Below are positions 56,939-64,000 of a stretch of 64,000 nucleotides of DNA, one piece after another (within the stretch, counting starts at the first letter, position 1; each line of letters starts with the position of its first letter). The DNA comes from Pukyongiella litopenaei. GTDB taxonomy: Bacteria > Pseudomonadota > Alphaproteobacteria > Rhodobacterales > Rhodobacteraceae. The notes beneath the pieces were generated by a model. That model had not been told where the DNA came from, did not search any database, and was given only the letters and a program-made list of their open reading frames with translations. The stretch spans positions 2,294,001 to 2,358,000 of the forward strand of contig NZ_CP027665.1 of assembly GCF_003008555.2 (NCBI RefSeq), read 5' to 3'. The position numbers were made by a program, and so were the translations under genes.

Positions 56939-57807
56939 GCGCTCCTCCTGTCGAAGACGTCGCGCAAGCCGTCACCGAGGAATGAGGTTGCGAGCACGAC
57001 CGAAAGGATGGCCATGCCGGGTCCGAAGGCAATCCACCAGGAGTAAAATCGGGTGGCTCCCTCGGAGATCATCGATCCCCATTCCGGCGACGGTGGTGTT
57101 GCCCCGAGGCCGATGAAGCTGAGCGAGGCGGCGAGGAGGACAACCTGGCCGAAGTCCATCGTCGCGTTGATGAGCGTGGGCGCCCAGCATAGCGGGAGGA
57201 TGTGGACGCCGAGGATGCGGAATCGTCCGGCGCCACCGGCGACGGCGGCCTCGACGTGCTCGCTCTCGCGTTTCTCGAGAACCTGTGCGCGCATCAGCCG
57301 GGCGTAGATCGGCCACCAGACGATGACCATGGCCACCGAAGCGTTGGCCAGTCCCGGCCCGAGGACGGCGGCCACTGCCATGGCGAGCAGGATCGGCGGG
57401 AATGAGACCGTGACGTCGACCAGCCGCATGATGATGCTGTCGGACCAGCCTCCGAAAAAGCCCGCCAAGGCACCGAGGGTGGAGCCGATCACCACCGCGC
57501 AGGTCACAACCAGGAAAGCGATCGGGATTGACCAGATCGCCCCGTGCATTGTCCGCGAAAACACGTCGCGGCCGAGGGCATCGGTGCCCAGCCAGTGTCC
57601 GGCGGATGGGGGCTGCAAGCGACGGCCGACCATGGCGAGCGGGTCGTCGAGCGGCCAGACGCTGACGGTCAGGACGGAGACGATCCAGAAGAGCAGCATC
57701 AGCGCGCCGATCTTCGCGGTGACCGGCAACCGATGCCAGAGGTCGCGGCTGCCCCCGAAGCGGCGGCGTCGGGGCAACCTGGCGATGGTTGGGGGCATCA
57801 TCGCCAT
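56935..57807 (-). CDS. Peptide ABC permease, DppC type (third system)
   Basis: 290 residues, six helices. HWLGTDALGRDVFSRTMHGA is the DppC signature; the EAA-type loop is GGAGRFRILGVHILPLCWAP. ATG 57807 is favoured over the longer frame because it directly follows the upstream permease stop. Confidence 0.92.
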   Translation of the reverse strand: MAMMPPTIARLPRRRRFGGSRDLWHRLPVTAKIGALMLLFWIVSVLTVSVWPLDDPLAMVGRRLQPPSAGHWLGTDALGRDVFSRTMHGAIWSIPIAFLVVTCAVVIGSTLGALAGFFGGWSDSIIMRLVDVTVSFPPILLAMAVAAVLGPGLANASVAMVIVWWPIYARLMRAQVLEKRESEHVEAAVAGGAGRFRILGVHILPLCWAPTLINATMDFGQVVLLAASLSFIGLGATPPSPEWGSMISEGATRFYSWWIAFGPGMAILSVVLATSFLGDGLRDVFDRRSA

Positions 57808-57808
57808 A

Positions 57809-58822
57809 TCAGTGCACCTTGATCCGCGGGTTCGCCCAGGCATAGGCGATATCGGTCAGCAGGTTTGCCAGCAGGAAGGCCACGGAACCCACGATGGTGA
57901 CTCCCCCGATGGCCGGATAATCAAGCGAGGCGGCAGCGCGCACCGCATAGGAGCCGATGCCGGGCCAGGCAAATATCGCTTCGGTCAGGACCGCGCCGGT
58001 GATCAGATAGGCGAAGGTAAAACCGAGGATCGTGAGTAACGGGATCATCGCATTCGGCAATGCGTGGCCAATGAGTACGGTGCGCTCGGAAGCGCCCTTG
58101 GCTCGGGCGGTGCGGGCGTAGTCCTGGCTCAGCCCCTCGATCAGAGAAGAGCGAACGATCCGGGTGATGATCCCGGTGACAGCCCAGCCCAGGACAAAAG
58201 CGGGAAGCGCGAGATGTGCCAGCGCCTGCCAGAAGAGAGTGATGTCTCCGGCAATGAGCGCGTCGATCGTGTAGAAACCGGTATGGTTCGCAGGTGGGGT
58301 CACCCGGGGAGGCAGGCGGCCGGTTCCCGGGACAATCTGGAAACGCACCGAGAAGATGTAGAGCAGGATGAGACCCGACCAGAAGATCGGAAGGGAAGAC
58401 CCCACCAGAGCGAAGATGCGGGATATTCCATCCGTTGCGGTCCCTCGGAAACGCGCCGAAACGAGCCCCAGCGACAGGCCGAGCGCGGTCCCGACGATCA
58501 TCGCGGCGATCACCAGTTCCAACGTTGCCGGCAGGCGTTCGGCAATATCGACAACGACCGGGCGGCGGGTGGCAAAGGAGGTTCCGAGGTCTCCGTGCAG
58601 GAGATTGCCGATATACGTCAGATAGCGGACAGGCAGTGGCTGATCGAGGCCCCACTGCGCCTTCACCGCCGCGACGACCTCGGGGTTCGACATCATCCGT
58701 TCGGGAACAAGGGCGGCCAGCGGGTCGCCCTTGGTCATTTGTGCGAGAACAAAGGAGACGCTCGCCACGCCCAACAGCAGAAAGGGAATAGCGATCAGCC
58801 GTCTGACGATGTAGGCGAGCAT
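57809..58822 (-). CDS. Peptide ABC permease, DppB type (third system)
   Basis: 337 residues, six helices. N-terminal YIVRRLIAIPFLLLGVASVS and EAA loop TARAKGASERTVLIGHALPN. Starts six bases after the binding-protein stop. Confidence 0.93.
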   Translation of the reverse strand: MLAYIVRRLIAIPFLLLGVASVSFVLAQMTKGDPLAALVPERMMSNPEVVAAVKAQWGLDQPLPVRYLTYIGNLLHGDLGTSFATRRPVVVDIAERLPATLELVIAAMIVGTALGLSLGLVSARFRGTATDGISRIFALVGSSLPIFWSGLILLYIFSVRFQIVPGTGRLPPRVTPPANHTGFYTIDALIAGDITLFWQALAHLALPAFVLGWAVTGIITRIVRSSLIEGLSQDYARTARAKGASERTVLIGHALPNAMIPLLTILGFTFAYLITGAVLTEAIFAWPGIGSYAVRAAASLDYPAIGGVTIVGSVAFLLANLLTDIAYAWANPRIKVH

Positions 58823-58828
58823 CCGTCC

Positions 58829-60415
58829 TCAGTTCCGTGAGATTTCGGCCAGCGGCAGGTTGCAGCAGGCAGAGTATCTTACCCCGGAAACGTCATTCCG
58901 GTAGGCCAGCACGAGATTCGGGGAAACGAGCGGGATAATGATCGCGTCTTTCATCATTTCTTCGCCGAGTTTCTGATAGGCGGCCTCGGCCTCCTCGCCC
59001 GAGGAGGCGAGCGCCTTGGCGTAGAGATCGGACTCGGCAGGGTTCACCACCAGATCCGGCTTGCCGACGCTGGCGCGACCGACCCAGGGGTGACCTTCGA
59101 TCATGGCAAAATAGGCGATGTACTGGCCCGAGCCGTAGTAGTCGGGGGCGTAGTAGATCGCGGTCACCGGCCATTCGCCCGCGCCCAATTCGTCGCGCCA
59201 GACAGCCCAGGTTAGAGGCTTCAGTTCCAGTTCCACCCCGATTGCGGCGAAATCCTGCTGAACCTTCTGCATCATGATGTTGAAGTCGACGCCGTAGATG
59301 TTGTCGTTGGGATATCCCGCAACCAGCTTGAGGTCGGACAGGCCTGCATCGGCCAGCACCTTCTTTGCCTTCTCGATGTCCTGCGTGCGTGGGGTCAGCC
59401 CGGCAGTGCCCGGAAAGCCGTTCGGAATGGGCGCGGCCTGTTTCTTGCCGTTGCCGCCGACGGTGAAATCGAGCATCCCGTCGTAGTCGATTGCAGAGGC
59501 GAGGGCGTCGCGTACCTCGGGGGTCAGTATGTCGTCCATGCCCTTCGCACCCGGGATGAAGCCGATATAGACAAAGTTGTAGGAGGGTATGACCTCGGTC
59601 GTGACATCGGGTGAGCGGATTGATTGCGCGGTGTCTGCGTCGATTTGCATGGCAATGTCGACCTGCCCTGTCTCAAGCGCCTGCGCCTGGCTGACGGCGT
59701 CCTGAACCTGGGTCACGACGACTTCTGAGAAGGCTGGGGTCTTGCCATAGTAGTCATCGTTCCGGGCCAGTCGCAATTCGGCCTCGGGCGAGTAGGTCGC
59801 CAGCTTGAACGGGCCCGAACCCGCGGAATTGGCGAGAAACCACGGTTCTGCCTTGTCCGCCTCGGCGGCACTCTCGTCGGAGATCGCGCCGTTGGCCTCG
59901 GCCAGTTCGGCATTGATGATGCCGGTGTAGGGCGCCGAAACCTTGTTGAGAAATTCCGAGTTCGGCGCGTCCACGGTGAATTTCACCGTCCTGGCGTCCA
60001 GCGCCTCGGCGCCGGTCAGCCCGTCCATCAGAAACGAGGGAGACCCTTTTACGTTCTTCAGGCGGTTGAACGTCCAGATCACGTCCGAGGCCTCGACCGG
60101 TGAGCCGTCTGCGAAAGTCGCGTCCTTGAGGGTGAAGGTGAATTCAGTGAAATCGTCGTTGATCTCCCAACTTTCGGCGAGGTTCGGTACCAGTGACTGG
60201 TTGTCCGGGGCGAGTGTCACGAGCGTTTCATAGACTGCCGTGAGGTAGAACTGGCAGGTGTCGCAGAAGGCGCGGCTCGGGTCGAGCGAGTTCACGTCCA
60301 TTGAGCGTGCGATTACCAGCGTATCGCTTTCCTGTGCCACAAGTTGTGGGGCGGTCAGCGCGCTCCCGGCAATCATCAGGGCGGCGAGACCTTTTCTGCG
60401 TAGGTGGTAAGACAT
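58829..60415 (-). CDS. Peptide-type ABC substrate-binding protein (third system)
   Basis: SBP_bac_5 protein of 528 residues with signal peptide ending near APQLVAQ. Family text: LDPSRAFCDTCQFYLTAVYE, FADGSPVEASDVIWTFNRL and GSGPFKLATYSPEAEL. Unusual are the paired cysteines near each end (FCDTC; YSACCNLP), which could link the termini by disulfides. It lies 14 bp after the aminotransferase gene, so ligand and pathway are probably connected; members of this family also bind sugars and opines, so the substrate need not be a peptide. Confidence 0.92.
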   Translation of the reverse strand: MSYHLRRKGLAALMIAGSALTAPQLVAQESDTLVIARSMDVNSLDPSRAFCDTCQFYLTAVYETLVTLAPDNQSLVPNLAESWEINDDFTEFTFTLKDATFADGSPVEASDVIWTFNRLKNVKGSPSFLMDGLTGAEALDARTVKFTVDAPNSEFLNKVSAPYTGIINAELAEANGAISDESAAEADKAEPWFLANSAGSGPFKLATYSPEAELRLARNDDYYGKTPAFSEVVVTQVQDAVSQAQALETGQVDIAMQIDADTAQSIRSPDVTTEVIPSYNFVYIGFIPGAKGMDDILTPEVRDALASAIDYDGMLDFTVGGNGKKQAAPIPNGFPGTAGLTPRTQDIEKAKKVLADAGLSDLKLVAGYPNDNIYGVDFNIMMQKVQQDFAAIGVELELKPLTWAVWRDELGAGEWPVTAIYYAPDYYGSGQYIAYFAMIEGHPWVGRASVGKPDLVVNPAESDLYAKALASSGEEAEAAYQKLGEEMMKDAIIIPLVSPNLVLAYRNDVSGVRYSACCNLPLAEISRN

Positions 60416-60429
60416 CGTTGGTTTGCTCC

Positions 60430-61722
60430 CTATTGGCGCATGGTTGTCGGCCGCTTTTGCTCCGCCATGGCCATCAGAAGCTGCGATGGCTGGATACTGT
60501 CACGGTTCTGCTTGATCTCCTCGAAAGCGGCGCCCGTCGCCTCGAGGGTTTCGGCGATGTCCGCTTCGGTCATCGCCGCATTGATGAACATGTTATGGTA
60601 GGGGGAGAGATAGACGCCCCGCTTCAACGCGGCGGCGCAGAAGGCGTATCCGAGGCGGAAATCGGGATCGTCGTCGAAGAGGACCATCGGCAGGGTTTCT
60701 GGGCCGGTGTGGCGGAGGTCGAAGCCGAATCCCTTCGCCTGCTCAACGAGGCCGTTTCGGAATAGGGCGCCGATCTTCTGAATGTGGTCGAGATAGTCGG
60801 TCTCGCGGATGATCCGCACGGTCTCGAGGGCTGCTGCCATAGGCACGGCGGAAAACCAGTAGGAACCGGTAACGAAGATTCTGGAGGCTGCCTCGCGCGC
60901 CCTGTTGTTGCCGAGCAATGCGGAAATCGGCTGGCCGTTGCCCAGGACCTTGCCCCAGGCCGAGAGGTCCGGGCGGACGCCTATGGTTTCCCATGAGCAG
61001 TCGCGAGCCATGCGGAATCCCGCGCGTACATCATCCACAACAAGGAGCGCGTCATGTTCGTCAGCCAGTCTTCGGGCGGTATGGGCGTACTCGGCGTCAG
61101 GGAGGGTTTGATCGGTGAAAGTGTCGTGCCGGAAGGGCGTAGCAAAAATGCCGGCGAGATCGTTGCCGGCCTGCTTTACCGCGTCAGTCAGAGCCTGCGG
61201 GTCGTTGTAGTCGAAATAGATGAGATGGGCGCGGTCCTCTGCCAGCACCCCGCCGGGGCGCGGCGTGCTCCAGGGAAGCGAGCCGTGGTAGGCATTTGTC
61301 GCGACCAGAACCTTGCGTTTGTCGCGGTGGGCCCGGCTAATCATCAGCGCCATGGTGGTGGCGTCCGAACCGTTCTTGCAGAACATCGCCCAGTCGGCGT
61401 GCGAAATCATGTCGACCATGGCCTCGGCAAGATCGACGATCAGCGGAGAAGGGCCCGTCGAGGTGTCGATCTGTGTTTGTTGGCGCTGGATCGCAGTCAT
61501 GATTTCGGGGTGCTGATAGCCTAACAGATTCGGCCCAAAGGCGCACATGAAGTCGATGTAGGTGTTGCCATCGGCATCGGAGATTCGCGTGCCCTCGGCC
61601 TGGGTGAAGAACTGTGGGAAACCCTCGGGCATGAGGATGGTCGACTGGTGGCCGTACATGCCGCCGGGAATGACCTGCGCCGCGCGTTCGCGCAGGGCGC
61701 GGTCCTTTGCATTGCTCCTCAT
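60430..61722 (-). CDS. Class III PLP aminotransferase (GSA-aminomutase-like)
   Basis: 430 residues. Fold type I, class III: GPNLLGYQHPEI, KNGSDATTMALMISRAH (PLP phosphate region), DDVRAGFRMARD (Asp binding the PLP pyridine) and a probable PLP Lys in SAWGKVLGNGQPISALLG. It resembles glutamate-1-semialdehyde aminomutase, but the setting beside transketolase and an importer, not heme genes, argues for a catabolic or salvage aminotransferase. AAGGATC precedes ATG. 243 bp separate it from the transketolase genes upstream, leaving room for another promoter. Confidence 0.9.
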   Translation of the reverse strand: MRSNAKDRALRERAAQVIPGGMYGHQSTILMPEGFPQFFTQAEGTRISDADGNTYIDFMCAFGPNLLGYQHPEIMTAIQRQQTQIDTSTGPSPLIVDLAEAMVDMISHADWAMFCKNGSDATTMALMISRAHRDKRKVLVATNAYHGSLPWSTPRPGGVLAEDRAHLIYFDYNDPQALTDAVKQAGNDLAGIFATPFRHDTFTDQTLPDAEYAHTARRLADEHDALLVVDDVRAGFRMARDCSWETIGVRPDLSAWGKVLGNGQPISALLGNNRAREAASRIFVTGSYWFSAVPMAAALETVRIIRETDYLDHIQKIGALFRNGLVEQAKGFGFDLRHTGPETLPMVLFDDDPDFRLGYAFCAAALKRGVYLSPYHNMFINAAMTEADIAETLEATGAAFEEIKQNRDSIQPSQLLMAMAEQKRPTTMRQ

Positions 61723-61965
61723 GTCGGATCCTTGTTTTCTGAAATCTATATTGCTAATTTTAGCCTAGTGAGGGAAATAGAATGCTGCAACTGAAAACTT
61801 TTTTCCTCATCCTTCGGCTCAAGCTCTGCTAACCTTATAGAAATGCAGCAGAAAATATGGACGAGGCAAAGAGATTTGCGCCACGGTGACCAGGAAAGAC
61901 TGAACCGCAACGCCTGAATTTAACCACAATTTATTCGGCTATCTTTCGCTGGTCGAAAGATGGCT

Positions 61966-62997
61966 TCAGCCATGTGTTGCGACAAACTCCCGAGCGACAG
62001 CGGTCACGCCCGGGGCGTCGAGCCGGTATTTGTCATAGAGCGCCGCAGGCGGTCCGACCTCGACGTAACGGTTGGGCACGCCGTGTTTCAGGAAAGGCAG
62101 GCGGGGCAGGTCCACGAGTACCTCGGCCACGGCGCTGCCGAGCCCACCGGTGATGTTGTGCTCCTCAACCGTCATGATCGCCCCGGTCTCCCGTGCTGCG
62201 GCCTCGATTTCGGATCGGTCCAGCGGGCTGATCGTATGCATATCGACGACGCGAACCGTAGTGCCGTCGGCGGCGAGCACCTCGGCTGCATCGAGCGCCG
62301 CGCGCACCTCGCTGCCGGTGGCGATGATGGTCAGATCCTTGCCTTCACGCAGGCGGATCGCCTTGCCGATCTCCACATCCGGTATGGTGTCGTAGACCAG
62401 CGGGTCGCGACCCCGGCCAAGGCGGATGTACATCGCTCCAGGGTGATCGACGGATCTTCGCAGCACCGCCCGCAGATGGTTTGCGTCGGTCGCGCAGATC
62501 ACCGTAAGGTCGGCCATCACCCGCAGCATCCCGAGATCCTCGAGCGCGTGATGCGATGATCCGTAGAAGCCCATCGACATGCCCGAATGTGTTCCAATCA
62601 CCCGCACCGGCATTTTCGGATAGGCGCAGTCGGTGCGAATCTGTTCGGCACCCAGGATAGCGGCGAAGCTTGCAAAGGTGGCGACATAAGGGACGAGGCC
62701 GCAAGCAGCCATACCGGCAGCGGCGGTGATCATGTTCTTTTCGGCAATGCCGAAATCAAAGAAACGCTCGGGATGAACGTCCCTGAAGTCGTTGGTTCGG
62801 TTGGCTGAAGCGAGATCGGCGGTGGCCACGACGATCCGTTCATCGGTCTTCGCCATCTCGGCCAGTTCTTCGCCCAGCACGAAGGCGGGCATGCCTTGTT
62901 TCGGTGTGCCGCGCACCGAGCGGTGGTCCTTGAACCTCGTCGCGCCCTCTGTCGTGCCGCGGAAGATCTCTGCCTCGTTCTGCATCTCGGTTGTCAT
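61966..62997 (-). CDS. Transketolase, C-terminal subunit
   Basis: 343 residues covering the pyrimidine-binding and C-terminal domains of transketolase. Visible: DERIVVATADLASANRTNDF, FDFGIAEKNMITAAAGMA (the conserved ThDP-activating Glu lies here), YVATFASFA, TVEEHNITGGLGSAVAEVL. It overlaps the N-terminal subunit gene by 4 bp, so the pair forms one split enzyme. Split transketolases often serve special catabolic routes instead of the pentose phosphate pathway. Confidence 0.94.
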   Translation of the reverse strand: MTTEMQNEAEIFRGTTEGATRFKDHRSVRGTPKQGMPAFVLGEELAEMAKTDERIVVATADLASANRTNDFRDVHPERFFDFGIAEKNMITAAAGMAACGLVPYVATFASFAAILGAEQIRTDCAYPKMPVRVIGTHSGMSMGFYGSSHHALEDLGMLRVMADLTVICATDANHLRAVLRRSVDHPGAMYIRLGRGRDPLVYDTIPDVEIGKAIRLREGKDLTIIATGSEVRAALDAAEVLAADGTTVRVVDMHTISPLDRSEIEAAARETGAIMTVEEHNITGGLGSAVAEVLVDLPRLPFLKHGVPNRYVEVGPPAALYDKYRLDAPGVTAVAREFVATHG

Positions 62998-63860
62998 TCT
63001 GCGGGCTCCGGCTCGATGGGCATTAGTCCGGCTTCGAGTTCCTTCATGACGTCGTCATAATCCTCGCCGACGAGGTTCCCGACATGCCAGTCGAGCGACA
63101 TCTCCATCCGCTTCACCCCGCGTCCCTTTACTGTGTCGAAGACGATGGCCTGCGGCTTGCCCGTGGTGCCAGCGGGCAGGTTGTCGAAGGCGCCCATTAC
63201 CGAGGGCAGGTCGTGGCCATCGACGCGCTGGACGTCCCAGCCGAAGGCCGCGAAGCGTTCATGTACCGGTTCAATCCCCATGATGTCCTCGGTGTGGCCG
63301 TCGATGCACAGACCGTTGCGGTCGAGCAGGATCACCAGGTGGCCGAGCTGAAAATGTCCGGCGGCGATCACTGCCTCCCAGATCTGACCTTCCGATATCT
63401 CGCCGTCTCCCAGCATGACGTAGGTCCGATAGTCGCGCCCCTGAAGGCGTCCGGACAGTGACATACCGACGCCGACCGAAAGCCCGTGGCCAAGCGAGCC
63501 CGAGGAAAAGTCGAGGCCGCGGACCTTCTTCATGTCCGGGTGATCGCCATAATTCGACCCGAGCCGCGTGTAGGTGTTGAGCTCCGATGGATCGAAATAT
63601 CCCAGATCCGCGAGAACGGGGTAGAGGCCGATGGCGGCGTGACCCTTCGACATGACGAAGCGGTCACGGTCGGGCCAGTTCGGTTTCGAGGGCTCGATCC
63701 GCATCTGGGCATAGTAGAGCGCGGCGAGAATCTCTGCACAGGAGAAGGTAGAGGAGTAATGTCCCGCTCCGGCAATGCGTGTCAGTCTGACGGTTTCAGT
63801 GCGGATGAACTTCGCCCGGTCCTCAAGGACCGCGTAGTTCACGTTGGAGCGATGTGTCAT
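62994..63860 (-). CDS. Transketolase, N-terminal subunit
   Basis: 288 residues from ATG 63860. The ThDP motif starts with GDGEISEGQIWEAVIAAGHF and ends with DRNGLCIDG; SKGHAAIGLYPVLADLGYF and SGSLGHGLSVGVGMSL are typical transketolase text. ATG 63860 (MTHRSNVNYAV) is chosen because the frame upstream to 63920 has no ribosome site or homology. First gene of the minus-strand cluster. Confidence 0.93.
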   Translation of the reverse strand: MTHRSNVNYAVLEDRAKFIRTETVRLTRIAGAGHYSSTFSCAEILAALYYAQMRIEPSKPNWPDRDRFVMSKGHAAIGLYPVLADLGYFDPSELNTYTRLGSNYGDHPDMKKVRGLDFSSGSLGHGLSVGVGMSLSGRLQGRDYRTYVMLGDGEISEGQIWEAVIAAGHFQLGHLVILLDRNGLCIDGHTEDIMGIEPVHERFAAFGWDVQRVDGHDLPSVMGAFDNLPAGTTGKPQAIVFDTVKGRGVKRMEMSLDWHVGNLVGEDYDDVMKELEAGLMPIEPEPAE

Positions 63861-63896
63861 CGGCGCTCTTTCGGCTGTGCTGCGAATCCCTGAATT

Positions 63897-63906
63897 TGAT
63901 ATATCA
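63897..63906. promoter_or_regulatory. Palindrome TGATATATCA upstream of transketolase genes
   Basis: A perfect 10-bp palindrome 37 bp before the start; TGATATAT recurs at the very end of the window (63993-64000) and may be a second copy cut by the border. Such AT-rich palindromes are common GntR-type operators. Confidence 0.4.
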
Positions 63907-64000
63907 GATGCCGCGTGCAATCAAGTATCAATGACGGATTTTGTCGAAAACCTGACTAAAACCTCCGAAATCTCTACCCGCTGCCGTTCTTATGATATAT

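Overview
The window is high-GC DNA that looks like an alphaproteobacterium, most likely a Rhodobacteraceae (roseobacter/Paracoccus-type) genome or large replicon. This is inferred from family content: PQQ alcohol oxidation with a NosP/hybrid-kinase sensor, class I PHA synthase, a sulfide:quinone-reductase island with paired DUF2892 proteins, many dipeptide-type ABC operons, and IS6/IS630/IS3 debris. No rRNA, tRNA or CRISPR was seen.

1-10.5 kb is an alcohol-oxidation island laid out like the Pseudomonas exa region. It holds the 3' end of a PQQ alcohol dehydrogenase, a LuxR-type response regulator, a FIST (NosP-like) sensor, a hybrid histidine kinase, then on the other strand a DUF779 protein with an AldB/ExaC-type aldehyde dehydrogenase, and a complete pqqABCDE operon whose 35-residue PqqA is too short for normal gene calling. 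10.6-16 kb adds a second oxidation unit: an AraC regulator, an aldehyde dehydrogenase preceded by two direct repeats exactly 21 bp apart (likely operator), an orphan remnant of an acyl-CoA synthetase, and a quinohemoprotein alcohol dehydrogenase, closed by a clear terminator. 16.4-23.4 kb holds a PHA synthase and a YhiI/RbbA/YhhJ-like efflux ABC operon.

23.5-33.7 kb is a sulfur/redox island bounded by two same-orientation copies (69/72 identical) of an IS6-family end. Inside are a Tat-like SQR-family flavoprotein, a DUF5368-like protein, a frameshifted bacterioferritin, a TDT-family exporter, a Crp/Fnr regulator with an in-frame stop, two DUF2892 proteins around a truncated YeeE, and an RND adaptor/pump pair. 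An identical-core palindrome (GGTGAC-N3-GTCACC) precedes the flavoprotein and the first DUF2892 gene. 33.2-36.4 kb is a graveyard: an IS630 remnant, an internally deleted IS3 element nested in another transposase fragment, and a decayed iron-ABC/trmO locus. 36.4-38.5 kb has copper-associated genes and a ZIP transporter.

38.7-63.9 kb is dominated by three consecutive peptide-type ABC systems. The first sits with gamma-glutamyltransferase, an M17 aminopeptidase and an Lrp/AsnC regulator, suggesting uptake and breakdown of gamma-glutamyl or other small peptides. The second is a five-gene operon. The third is co-directional with a split transketolase and a class III PLP aminotransferase and contains an unrecognised 92-residue protein whose gene overlaps both neighbouring ATPase genes by 4 bp. 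This third locus is the best candidate for an undescribed catabolic system.
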